From the NCBI RefSeq assembly GCF_041529975.1, contig NZ_CP168030.1, positions 1,426,001 to 1,490,000 of the forward strand: a DNA stretch of 64,000 nucleotides. The letters are read 5' to 3'. A program made the position numbers and the translations under genes. The notes beneath the pieces were generated by a model, which was given only the letters and a program-made list of their open reading frames with translations, was not told the DNA's origin and did no database searches. The first letter of the stretch is position 1; each line of letters starts with the position of its first letter. Below are positions 8,176 through 15,366 of the stretch, piece after piece. This DNA is from Microbacterium maritypicum (GTDB lineage Bacteria > Actinomycetota > Actinomycetes > Actinomycetales > Microbacteriaceae).

Positions 8176-8835
8176 TCAGTCGAGGTCGAACACCCGGTCG
8201 TTGAGGGCGGAGGCGTCCGTGTCCCAGAGCATGAGGAGCCGTGCGGCCAAGACCTCGGGATCGAGCGACTTGGCCCGGAACACGACGGATGCCGTGCGCA
8301 GCTGCTCACCGGAATCGCGTGCGGACTTCGCGTACCCCTGGGCGACGGCCCGGGTCCAGGCCTCGCTCGCCGCCTTCACCGCGGCGTAGTTCGCCCCGCC
8401 GGCGAGGGGCCGCGCGACCGCCGTCGACGACACGATCGCGAACCGACCCGCCCCCGACGCGCGCAGCGCCGTGTCGAACGCCCGGCTCGTCGCGCGGACG
8501 GCCTCGAGCGCGGGCAGCAGCGCGGCGAAGTCCTCGTCGGACTGCCCGGCGAGGCCGCCGCCCCCGCGCCAGCCCCCGACGAGGGGGACCACCGCGTCGA
8601 CGGGGCCGATCTGCCCCGCCAGAACCGTCATCTCGTCGAGCGAGGTCGCATCCGCGAGGAAGACCTCCGTGCCCGCATCCGCCAACTGCTGCAGCCCTTC
8701 TGCGGACCGGCCGGTCGCGATCACCCGTGCACCCGCACCGTGCAGAGCGCGTGCCGCCGCCCGCCCCGCCGCACTGGTCGCTCCGGCGAGCACCACCGTG
8801 CGGCCGGACAGTCTCGAGTCGATGAGTTCATCCAT
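8176..8835 (-). CDS. SDR-family NAD(P)-dependent oxidoreductase
   Basis: About 219 aa, a short SDR with a Rossmann start LAGATSAAGRAAARALHGAG (canonical TGxxxGxG altered to AGxxxxxG), a TGRS cofactor-specificity segment and a YAAVK catalytic motif (about residues 148-152). NNAG is replaced by PLVGG, as in atypical SDRs. ATG 8835 is preferred because GGAAGAG lies 8 nt upstream; GTG 8844 would add three residues but sits on the ribosome binding site. It follows DUF6421 in the same direction, separated by a strong inverted repeat. The two may be functionally linked; the reaction is unknown. Confidence 0.75.
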   Translation of the reverse strand: MDELIDSRLSGRTVVLAGATSAAGRAAARALHGAGARVIATGRSAEGLQQLADAGTEVFLADATSLDEMTVLAGQIGPVDAVVPLVGGWRGGGGLAGQSDEDFAALLPALEAVRATSRAFDTALRASGAGRFAIVSSTAVARPLAGGANYAAVKAASEAWTRAVAQGYAKSARDSGEQLRTASVVFRAKSLDPEVLAARLLMLWDTDASALNDRVFDLD

Positions 8836-8866
8836 GTCGCTCACTCTTCCGGTTCGGAGGGGCTTC

Positions 8867-8913
8867 TGCGGCCGGAACCCGCGGAGAGATCCGCAGAACA
8901 GGTTCCGGCCGCA
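8867..8913. repeat. 13-bp perfect inverted repeat with nested hairpin
   Basis: TGCGGCCGGAACC (8867-8879) pairs with GGTTCCGGCCGCA (8901-8913); the loop itself contains GCGGA/TCCGC. It lies between the DUF6421 stop and the SDR start on the minus strand. It could be a terminator or attenuator, or an RNA-stabilising element. Confidence 0.75.
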
Positions 8914-8966
8914 GCGCGGTGCGCCCCAGCGTCACACTCGGAACGCGCGCCATGCGCGCGTGGTCA

Positions 8967-10406
8967 TCAGTCGTCCGTGCCGCGGATGCCCACGGTCGAT
9001 TCGATGACGGGCTTCATCTTCTTGTGAAGGGTCTCGAAGAACATCGACAGCGGGAACTCGTCGTCCATCACGGCATCCGTGTACCCCTTCGGCGCGCCGG
9101 CGAGGATCTCGTCCGACAGGCCGCGGGCCCACTGCGAGGCCGGGTGCGGGGTGAGCGTGCCGCGGACGAGCTCGTACGCGGCGAGCCAGTGCGCGACCTT
9201 GGGGCGGTCGATCGAGTGCCAGTACAGGTCGTCGATCGCGTCGCCGAGCGCCACGACGGCATCCGGCACGGCGTCCCAGTCGAAGGTGAGAGCCGTGTCG
9301 GTCCAGTGCAGCACGCCGCGCTGGTGCAGCCACGCGAACAGCAGCTGTCCGCCGACCGCGTCGTAGTTGCGCGTGCGGGTGCCGGTGATCGAGAAGCGGA
9401 AGATGCGGTCGAAGATCACCGCGTACTGCACGAGGTGCGCGTAGTCGTGCATCTCCTGCTCGGTCTCGGTGAGCTCCTCACCGGCGGCGATGCGGGCCGC
9501 GAGGGCGCGCTCGATCTTCACCGACTCGCGGAACGCCGTCATGTCGCAGCGCATCTCCTCGAGGGAGTAGAGGAAGAACGGCATCCGCTGCTTGATCATG
9601 AACGGGTCGAACGGCAGATCGCCGCGCATGTGGGTGCGGTCGTGGATGATGTCCCACATGACGAAGGTCTTCTCGGCCACCTGCTGGTCGTCGAGCATCG
9701 CGGCGGCCCGCTCGGGCAGGTCGAGGTTGGTGATCTCCGCTGCGGCACGGGTGACGCGGCGGTAGCGAGCGGCCTCGCGGTCCTGGAAGATCGCACCCCA
9801 CGTGAAGGTCGGGATCTCGCGCATCGCGACGGTCTCGGGGAACAGCACGGCCGAGTTCGTGTCGTAGCCGGGCGTGAAGTCGACGAGCCGCAGCGAGACG
9901 AACAGCTTGTTGCCGTAGTCGCCGGCCTCAAGGGCGGCGATGAACTCGGGCCAGATCGTCTCGACGATCAGCGCCTCGACCAGACGGTCGCTCGAGCCGT
10001 TCTGCGTGTACATCGGGAACACGACGAGGTGACGGATGCCGTCGACGCGGGCCTGCTGCGGCTGGAAGGCCATGAGCGAGTCGAGGAAGTCCGGCACGCC
10101 GAAGTCTTCGGATACCCAGCGGTCGAAGTCGACCACGGAGGCGGTGAGGTACTCCGCGTCGTGCGGGAAGGCAGGGGCGAGTGCGCGGATCGCGGCGGTG
10201 ATCGCGCCGACGAGCTCGCGGGCCGCGGCGTGGTGCGCGCCATCCGGGATCGAGCCGTCCTTGATCTGCATCTCGCGGAGGGCGATCGCGGCGTCCTTCA
10301 GCTGCGCCCAGGCGGCGGACTGCTCGGCGATCGACGCGTCCTCGACGACCTCGGGTTCGCCGACGATGGCCTGGACAGCGGAACTGTTGGCGGAAAGAAG
10401 GGACAT
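8967..10406 (-). CDS. DUF6421-like protein with HDxxH and EExRxD motifs
   Basis: A 479-aa soluble protein without signal peptide or membrane segments. I assign it tentatively to DUF6421; no function is established. It contains HDRTH at about 255-259 and EEMRCD at about 283-288. The pair loosely recalls metal-binding HExxH/EExRxE arrangements of gluzincin-type hydrolases, with Asp in place of the catalytic Glu. GGAGGT sits 4 nt before ATG 10406, inside a 12-bp palindrome. It is divergent from an Lrp/AsnC regulator, which probably controls it, and followed by an SDR gene. An amino-acid-linked role is suggested by the regulator type only. Confidence 0.7.
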   Translation of the reverse strand: MSLLSANSSAVQAIVGEPEVVEDASIAEQSAAWAQLKDAAIALREMQIKDGSIPDGAHHAAARELVGAITAAIRALAPAFPHDAEYLTASVVDFDRWVSEDFGVPDFLDSLMAFQPQQARVDGIRHLVVFPMYTQNGSSDRLVEALIVETIWPEFIAALEAGDYGNKLFVSLRLVDFTPGYDTNSAVLFPETVAMREIPTFTWGAIFQDREAARYRRVTRAAAEITNLDLPERAAAMLDDQQVAEKTFVMWDIIHDRTHMRGDLPFDPFMIKQRMPFFLYSLEEMRCDMTAFRESVKIERALAARIAAGEELTETEQEMHDYAHLVQYAVIFDRIFRFSITGTRTRNYDAVGGQLLFAWLHQRGVLHWTDTALTFDWDAVPDAVVALGDAIDDLYWHSIDRPKVAHWLAAYELVRGTLTPHPASQWARGLSDEILAGAPKGYTDAVMDDEFPLSMFFETLHKKMKPVIESTVGIRGTDD

Positions 10407-10412
10407 CGGGAC

Positions 10413-10424
10413 CTCCGATCGGAG
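10413..10424. promoter_or_regulatory. 12-bp palindrome overlapping the DUF6421 ribosome binding site
   Basis: CTCCGATCGGAG is perfectly self-complementary and overlaps the GGAGGT of the minus-strand gene. It could be a protein site or sequester the ribosome binding site. Confidence 0.45.
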
Positions 10425-10437
10425 TTTTCAACGGAAA

Positions 10438-10458
10438 GATTCCGGCATATACGGAATC
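10438..10458. promoter_or_regulatory. Candidate Lrp/AsnC operator in the divergent promoter
   Basis: GATTCCG, 7-nt spacer gcatata, CGGAATC: perfect 7-bp arms with an AT-rich centre. It lies 21 bp upstream of the Lrp-family start codon, immediately before that gene's -10 box. Confidence 0.6.
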
Positions 10459-10465
10459 CTGACGA

Positions 10466-10471
10466 TAATCT
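10466..10471 (+). promoter_or_regulatory. -10 box of leaderless Lrp-family regulator transcript
   Basis: TAATCT, then 7 nt, then ATG 10479; no ribosome binding site precedes the start. Confidence 0.65.
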
Positions 10472-10478
10472 TACAGCC

Positions 10479-10937
10479 ATGGATGATTCTGTCGACCGCG
10501 CGATCCTGACCGCGATCTCCCGTGACGGGCGCGCCACGCTCTCCCAGCTGTCGGAGGCCGTCGGCCTGTCGGTCTCGGCCGTGCAGTCGCGTCTGCGCCG
10601 GCTGGAGACGAGGGGAGTCATCTCCGGCTACCAGGCGATCCTCGACCCCGAGCAGGTGGGCACCCCGCTCTCGGCCTTCATCGAGATCACCCCGCTCGAC
10701 CCCGCCCAGCCCGACAACGCTCCGGAGCTGCTGGAGCACCTCGACGCGATCGAGGCCTGCCACTCCATCGCCGGCGACGCGAGCTACATGCTGTTCGTTC
10801 GCGTGCCCTCTCCGCGTGCACTCGAAGAGCTCGTGCGCGACGTGCGGCTCGCGGCGAACGTCAGCACCCGCACCACCGTGGTGCTGCAGACCTACTACGA
10901 GCACCGGCCGATCATCCCCGTCGGCTCGGCGGAGTAG
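10479..10937 (+). CDS. Lrp/AsnC-family transcriptional regulator
   Basis: A 152-aa protein with an N-terminal HTH (DRAILTAISRDGRATLSQLS, then VSAVQSRLRRLETRG; about residues 5-50) and a C-terminal RAM/ligand domain. Family-typical length. The start ATG 10479 is fixed by a TAATCT -10 box 7 nt upstream. It is transcribed away from DUF6421, and the shared 72-bp intergenic region holds two palindromes, so it most likely autoregulates and controls the DUF6421-SDR unit. Confidence 0.88.
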   Translation: MDDSVDRAILTAISRDGRATLSQLSEAVGLSVSAVQSRLRRLETRGVISGYQAILDPEQVGTPLSAFIEITPLDPAQPDNAPELLEHLDAIEACHSIAGDASYMLFVRVPSPRALEELVRDVRLAANVSTRTTVVLQTYYEHRPIIPVGSAE

Positions 10938-10948
10938 CCGGGAGCGCT

Positions 10949-11974
10949 TCAGAGCACGGCGCCCACCATCGCCTCGCCCAGCGGAGTGCGCAGGTGCAGC
11001 ATCCGGGTGCCGTCGCGCTCGCTGCCGATCAGCCCCGCGCCCCGCAGCACGGCGAGGTGATGCGACGCGGTCGATATCGCGAGCCCGGCGTCCCGAGCGA
11101 CCTGCGACGTCGTGCGGGCGAAGCCTGCTCGGAGCAGGATGCCCGCTCGCGCCGGCCCCAGCAGCGCGCCCAATGTCTCCTCGATGTCGGCGGTGTCCCG
11201 CGCCCAGCCGGCCGTCACGCCGCGGGCAGGATAGAACAGTGTCGGCTGCGCCGGCGGCTCGGTGAGCACCATGCAGCCCCACGACGACATGACCGACGGC
11301 ACCAGCACCAGGCCGCTTCCCCGGCAGTCGACCTGTTCGCTGTGACGGCGCAGCGAGACGCGGACGGCGCCTTCTCCCCAGGTCACCTGTGGGTGCAGGT
11401 CTCCGGCCATCCCTGCGATGCCGCCGGTCGCGATCCGCTGCGCACGGAACGCGATGTCGGCGCGCAACAGGCGTTCGAGCTGCGGCCAGACGGGAGCCAG
11501 CGCGGCATCCCATACCGCGGACCAGGCGTCGGCGATCATCGAGCGCGCCCGTGCCGGCTTCCCCTGCATCTCGCCCAGCGCCCGTTGCCGCGCTCCGGTC
11601 GAGCGCCGCACCATCTTCCCGAAGTCGACGCGCATCGGGTCGAGAGGTGTGGTGCGCAGCTCGTCGAGCTCGCCCTCCGGGCTCAGGTCCCATCGCGGTG
11701 CGGTCGTCAAGAAGTCGGGCAGGTAGCCGTCGTCCCCGATGACGGTCGCGAGCAGGGCGAACTCCTCGCGGGGCAGGCGCTCGCGCACGGCACGCAGCCA
11801 CCCCCATTGCAGGGGATGCGCCTCGGGGCGCCGCAGGACCCGCACGGCGTGGGCCAGCTCGTGCCCGGGCGAGATGCCGAATCGCACCGCCTCGACATCG
11901 CCGGGACTCAGGTGGAACTCGACGCGGTGGTCGGGGTGCTCGACGCCCTCGACGGGCCGTGTGTTTCGATTCAC
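10949..11974 (-). CDS. ArsR-type HTH regulator with DUF5937-like N-terminal domain
   Basis: A 341-aa protein. Residues about 1-250 resemble DUF5937. The C-terminal 80 residues form a winged helix (TTSQVARDAGLAISTASHHL, then VLRGAGLI), the ArsR layout. The start is GTG 11974, set by a TAGAGT -10 box 6 nt upstream on the minus strand. A palindrome spans the start codon, implying autorepression. It is divergent from a small cupin gene and may repress that too. The inducer is unknown. Confidence 0.78.
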   Translation of the reverse strand: MNRNTRPVEGVEHPDHRVEFHLSPGDVEAVRFGISPGHELAHAVRVLRRPEAHPLQWGWLRAVRERLPREEFALLATVIGDDGYLPDFLTTAPRWDLSPEGELDELRTTPLDPMRVDFGKMVRRSTGARQRALGEMQGKPARARSMIADAWSAVWDAALAPVWPQLERLLRADIAFRAQRIATGGIAGMAGDLHPQVTWGEGAVRVSLRRHSEQVDCRGSGLVLVPSVMSSWGCMVLTEPPAQPTLFYPARGVTAGWARDTADIEETLGALLGPARAGILLRAGFARTTSQVARDAGLAISTASHHLAVLRGAGLIGSERDGTRMLHLRTPLGEAMVGAVL

Positions 11975-11981
11975 ATCGAAA
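11964..11981. promoter_or_regulatory. Palindromic operator on the regulator start codon
   Basis: TTTCGAT-tcac-ATCGAAA, perfect 7-bp arms. The spacer contains the GTG start (minus strand) of the DUF5937/ArsR gene, and the right arm reaches its -10 box (11981-11986). This is an ideal place for autorepression of a leaderless gene. Confidence 0.7.
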
Positions 11982-11986
11982 CTCTA
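11981..11986 (-). promoter_or_regulatory. -10 box of leaderless DUF5937/ArsR transcript
   Basis: TAGAGT on the minus strand, 6 nt, GTG 11974. Confidence 0.65.
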
Positions 11987-12019
11987 GGGGTGGCCCTGCG
12001 CGCTGTCGAGACTGGAGTC

Positions 12020-12382
12020 ATGAACAGCACAACCCCCGGATCCGGAATCGTCGCCGGCGCGGACATCCGCATCGGCACGGGCCGCAGTCGCAGGTTCGTC
12101 GGCGCAGAGCACGGCGCGGAGGTGTCGTACTTCTTCGTCGAGAACCAGCCGGGCGAAGGCCCGGGGCGGCACTGGCATCCCTACGCCGAGACCTGGGTCG
12201 TTATCGAGGGACTTGCCCGCATCACCGTGGGCGAGGAGACTTTCGTCGCCGGGGCGGGCGACACCGCGACCGGCCCCGCCTTCGTCCCGCACTGCTTCAC
12301 CAACGCGGGAGACGGGGTCCTCAGGATCATCGGCATCCACGCATCCGCCACCATCATCCAGACGTTCCTCGACGAGGACTGA
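12020..12382 (+). CDS. Small cupin-domain protein
   Basis: A 120-aa single cupin: first motif GRHWHPYAETWVVIEG (metal ligands His, His and Glu) and second motif with FVPHCFTNAG (fourth ligand His). A mononuclear metal-binding dioxygenase, isomerase or sensor role is possible; none can be chosen. ATG 12020 follows a weak -10-like GAGACT by 6 nt. It is divergent from the DUF5937/ArsR regulator and 14 bp upstream of a DUF4287 gene. Confidence 0.8.
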   Translation: MNSTTPGSGIVAGADIRIGTGRSRRFVGAEHGAEVSYFFVENQPGEGPGRHWHPYAETWVVIEGLARITVGEETFVAGAGDTATGPAFVPHCFTNAGDGVLRIIGIHASATIIQTFLDED

Positions 12383-12396
12383 GCACCAGGAGCACC

Positions 12397-12687
12397 ATGT
12401 CCTTCCAGGCATACCTCGACAACATCGAGACCAAGACGGGGCTGACCCCGCGACAGTTCATCGAGCTCGCGACGGAGAAGGGGTTCGACCGGACGACGAA
12501 GGCCACGCCCATCGTCGCGTGGCTCAAGGAGGATTACGCGCTGGGGCAGGGGCACGCGATGGCCCTCGTGCACGTGATCACCAAGGGCCCGCAGATCAGC
12601 AGCAAGCACGTGGGCACGGGCGGTGCGCACGGCGACGCCTCCGACACGCTCTGGCTCGACGGCAAGGACAGCAACCCGAACCCCTGA
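12397..12687 (+). CDS. DUF4287 domain-containing protein
   Basis: A 96-aa soluble protein beginning MSFQAYLDNIETKTGLTPRQF, the typical DUF4287 opening, with GLTPRQFIELATEKGF and VAWLKEDYALGQGHAMALV. Function is not established. CAGGAG precedes ATG 12397 by a short spacer. It follows the cupin gene and could be cotranscribed. Confidence 0.82.
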   Translation: MSFQAYLDNIETKTGLTPRQFIELATEKGFDRTTKATPIVAWLKEDYALGQGHAMALVHVITKGPQISSKHVGTGGAHGDASDTLWLDGKDSNPNP

Positions 12688-12725
12688 TCCGTCGTCCCGC
12701 TGAGGTCGGGCATCGCCCCGGCCAG

Positions 12726-12731
12726 TAGGAT
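12726..12731 (+). promoter_or_regulatory. -10 box of leaderless menA transcript
   Basis: TAGGAT, 7 nt, GTG 12739. Confidence 0.65.
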
Positions 12732-12738
12732 TCCCTGC

Positions 12739-13713
12739 GTGGCAGCATCCTCCCAGCGCAAGAAGAAGAGTCGGACCGCGAAGCACACCCCGGCCCGCAC
12801 CAGCGGCAACCCGGCGCGGCGTCCGGTCGTCGAGGCGGGGCCGGTCACCGCATCCGATTGGATCGGGGCCGCGCGGCTGCGCACCCTCCCGCTCGCGATC
12901 GCCCCGGTGATCATCGGAACCGGTGCGGCGCGCAGCACCGGCCCCGAGTTCCACTGGGTGATCGCGCTCGCGTGCCTCGCCGTCGCGGTGCTGCTGCAGA
13001 TCGGCGTGAACTTCACGAACGACTACAGCGACGGCGTCCGCGGCACCGACGCCCACCGGGTCGGGCCCGCGCGCCTGACGGCATCCGGGCGGGTGAAGCC
13101 GCGCACCGTCCTGATCATCGGCCTGATCTTCTTCGCGCTCGCCGCGGTCGTCGGGCTCGCGATCGTCGTGCGCACCGAGCAGTGGTGGATGCTGGCCGTC
13201 GGTGCGGCGTGCATCGTCGCGGCCTGGTTCTACACCGGCGGCAAGAGGCCGTACGGGTACTACGGCCTCGGCGAGGTCTTCGTGTTCGTGTTCTTCGGAC
13301 TCGTCGCCACGCTCGGCACCACCTGGGTGCAGGTGTTCGAGCTGCCGCTGCAGGCGTGGCTCGGAGCCATCGCGGCCGGCCTGTTCGCGTGTGCCGTGCT
13401 GCTCGCCAACAACCTGCGTGACATCGACCAGGACCGCGAGGTCGGCAAGCGCACCCTGACCGTCTTGATCGGACGCCGCGCCACGCAGGTGCTGTTCACC
13501 CTGTTCGTCCTGGCGCCGTTCGGCATCGCCGTGTTCCTCGCGCTGCTGTTCCCGATCGCATGGATCTCGCTCCTCGCACTGCTGGCGGGACTCCCTGCCA
13601 TCGTCATCGTCTGGGCCTACCGGCAGCCGAGGGAGTTGGTGACCGCGCTCGCCCTGACGTCGCTGACATCACTGCTGTACGCCGGCGCCCTGTTCTGGGC
13701 GTTCGTCGGCTGA
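12739..13713 (+). CDS. menA: 1,4-dihydroxy-2-naphthoate polyprenyltransferase
   Basis: A 324-aa integral membrane prenyltransferase (UbiA superfamily, ~8-9 TM) that joins the isoprenoid tail to DHNA in menaquinone synthesis. The two Asp-rich motifs are visible: NDYSDG and DIDQDREVGKRT. A basic, Lys/Arg-rich N-terminal extension of about 45 residues precedes TASDWIGAARLRTLPLA. The start GTG is set by a TAGGAT box 7 nt upstream. Convergent with a DUF4229 gene, its usual neighbour in actinobacteria. Partner genes menD, menF and menG lie about 35 kb away. Confidence 0.92.
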   Translation: MAASSQRKKKSRTAKHTPARTSGNPARRPVVEAGPVTASDWIGAARLRTLPLAIAPVIIGTGAARSTGPEFHWVIALACLAVAVLLQIGVNFTNDYSDGVRGTDAHRVGPARLTASGRVKPRTVLIIGLIFFALAAVVGLAIVVRTEQWWMLAVGAACIVAAWFYTGGKRPYGYYGLGEVFVFVFFGLVATLGTTWVQVFELPLQAWLGAIAAGLFACAVLLANNLRDIDQDREVGKRTLTVLIGRRATQVLFTLFVLAPFGIAVFLALLFPIAWISLLALLAGLPAIVIVWAYRQPRELVTALALTSLTSLLYAGALFWAFVG

Positions 13714-13728
13714 GCCGCAGCGCGGCGG

Positions 13729-14025
13729 TCAGGCCTTCGGGTCGGTGGACTCGTCCGCGTCGATCGCCTGATCCTCGGCATCCGCATCGGCCTGGCTGCC
13801 CGATGACCGACTCTCGCGGCGCTCCGCGAGTCGGGCCGAAGCGTCGGTGAGCGGTGTGCGCAGGAACAGCATCGAGATGCTCATGCCGATGAGCGCGGCG
13901 AAGATCGCGGCGAGCCACCAGTATTCGCGGAAGATCGGGAAGAAGAACCAGAGGATGGCGAGCGGGACGAGGAACGCCAGCAGCCGCAGCACGGTGTAGA
14001 CGAGGAAAGGCGCGGGCTTCTTCAC
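13729..14025 (-). CDS. DUF4229 membrane protein
   Basis: A 98-aa protein with two membrane segments (about residues 8-28 and 33-53) and an acidic Asp/Glu-rich C-terminal tail. DUF4229 proteins sit next to menA in many actinobacteria, but no activity is known. The GTG start at 14025 follows TAGACT (14032-14037, minus strand) by 6 nt. Confidence 0.85.
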   Translation of the reverse strand: MKKPAPFLVYTVLRLLAFLVPLAILWFFFPIFREYWWLAAIFAALIGMSISMLFLRTPLTDASARLAERRESRSSGSQADADAEDQAIDADESTDPKA

Positions 14026-14031
14026 CCCTCC

Positions 14032-14037
14032 AGTCTA
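14032..14037 (-). promoter_or_regulatory. -10 box of leaderless DUF4229 transcript
   Basis: TAGACT on the minus strand, 6 nt, GTG 14025. Confidence 0.65.
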
Positions 14038-14961
14038 CGTTCGCCGCGCAGGCGGCTCGGCGCCGGTGCCCTCGATGCCGAGTCGAGCGAACGAGATGCC
14101 GCGCACGACCCGGTGCCACGGATGCTCGCCGAGCGACCAGAGCAGCCCCGCGTTGATGTCGAGTGCCAGGTCTTCGCAGCCGACCGGGAGGGGCATGTCG
14201 TCCTGCTCCAGCGCCGACCGCGGCCCGCTCCACAGCGCACCGGGGCGCAGGCCGTCGGACTGTGAGACGAAGTGGCGGTCTCCCCACCGCACGGCGCCCT
14301 GCATGCGGGGGATGCCGGGGCTGAAGACGTGCTCCTCGGTGAACCGCCCGTCGGCGTCCTCCGGGATCGAGAACTCGCCGATCCGGCCGCTGTCGTCGGT
14401 GCGGTGCTCGCCGATGAGGACACGCCGCAGGGGAGTGCCGTCCTCGTCGAACACCCGACCCAGGTACGAGCAGCGCAGCGCGACGGGGTGCACGCGCGTG
14501 CGGACGGCGACGAGCGCCGTGGTACGACCGCGCCGAGGTCGCCCGCCGGCGATGCGCTGAGCGGCGGCGCCGCGGACCGTCCGCACGTCTGCGAGGTCGA
14601 ACTCCCAGATGCCGCGACCGGTCGCCGCGACGAAGAGTCGGTCGTCGAACCAGGCGAGTCCCCCGGCGTGGATCGGTGCCGGCTGCAGTTCGCCGCCGTC
14701 GTCGGGGACGGCGAGCAGCACGTCGAGGTGGCGGGAGCGCTCGAGGTCGACGAACGTCACGCGGGAGGCGAGATGCACGCCGTCGAGCTGTTGCCGGAAC
14801 CAGCTCACCGCCACGGTGCGTCGACCCCGCCACTCGCCGAGGTCGATGCCCTGCGGGTACCAGCGTCGGGTCCAGGTCCGGGCGGTCAGCCATCGCAGGT
14901 CCAGGGTGTCGCGCTGCTTCTGCCGCACCGGACGCCACGTCGATCCGAAGGGCCAGAGCAT
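14035..14961 (-). CDS. Hypothetical protein, possibly beta-propeller-like
   Basis: A 308-aa soluble protein I do not recognise. It has repeated beta-rich segments such as GGLAWFDDRLFVAATGRGIWEFDL and LALDINAGLLWSLGEHPW, suggesting blades of a propeller. There is no signal peptide. ATG 14961 is chosen over a longer open frame because the upstream part is a structured intergenic region; GACGAT lies 6 nt before the ATG (possible leaderless -10). It is divergent from the surface-glycan operon, and any role in that operon is speculation. Confidence 0.55.
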   Translation of the reverse strand: MLWPFGSTWRPVRQKQRDTLDLRWLTARTWTRRWYPQGIDLGEWRGRRTVAVSWFRQQLDGVHLASRVTFVDLERSRHLDVLLAVPDDGGELQPAPIHAGGLAWFDDRLFVAATGRGIWEFDLADVRTVRGAAAQRIAGGRPRRGRTTALVAVRTRVHPVALRCSYLGRVFDEDGTPLRRVLIGEHRTDDSGRIGEFSIPEDADGRFTEEHVFSPGIPRMQGAVRWGDRHFVSQSDGLRPGALWSGPRSALEQDDMPLPVGCEDLALDINAGLLWSLGEHPWHRVVRGISFARLGIEGTGAEPPARRT

Positions 14962-15366
14962 GCTCCCATCGTCGCCGATCGAACGGATCCTCGCGAACTC
15001 GACCGCGAGTCGAGCGCCGGATCTCGGCGTACGTACAGCTTCACGAAATGCGACATGTATTATGTTACGTGTCGTCGCGCGTATCTCTAGGGGGAGGGAG
15101 CGCGACGACACACAACGTCCCGGGTCCGGCTGATGGGGGTCAGCAGGGCACGAGGCGGGCGGGGCCATCATCGGTGGCCCCGCTCTCCGAACGCCTCGCG
15201 TTCGGCAGTGCGTAGCACTGGGAGGTGTGGCTCCGTTCGGGTACGGGGCCACACCTCACTGCGCACGGGCCGCAGCATCGGCGGACACCGGTCGTTCACC
15301 TCCAGGTCGCCGTCCGGCAACGGTGACCTGACACGATTCCGGGACACCGCCTCTCCCTGGAGCTCC
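14962..15366. other. 405-bp divergent intergenic region with promoter and hairpin array
   Basis: No convincing gene. AT-rich sequence around 15040-15070 (ATGTATTATGTTACG) stands out against the GC-rich background and could hold a plus-strand -10 element. It is followed by six consecutive inverted repeats up to the glycosyltransferase gene. Confidence 0.6.
15069..15330 (+). ncRNA. Candidate structured leader RNA with six hairpins
   Basis: Consecutive inverted repeats: 15069-15080/15100-15111 (12 bp), 15159-15167/15175-15183 (9 bp), 15187-15194/15198-15205 (8 bp, loop CTC), 15206-15211/15215-15220 (6 bp), 15222-15231/15248-15257 (10 bp), and 15303-15313/15320-15330 (11 bp with one G.U). If transcribed from the AT-rich promoter-like stretch near 15060, this forms a ~300-nt leader of the nonulosonate operon. 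It may act as attenuator or antitermination control. Not matched to a known family. Confidence 0.55.

Noticed and set aside
15133..15366. N-terminal extension of the GT2 glycosyltransferase
   Set aside because: The open frame crosses the hairpin array and has no family similarity; the conserved domain starts right at GTG 15367.
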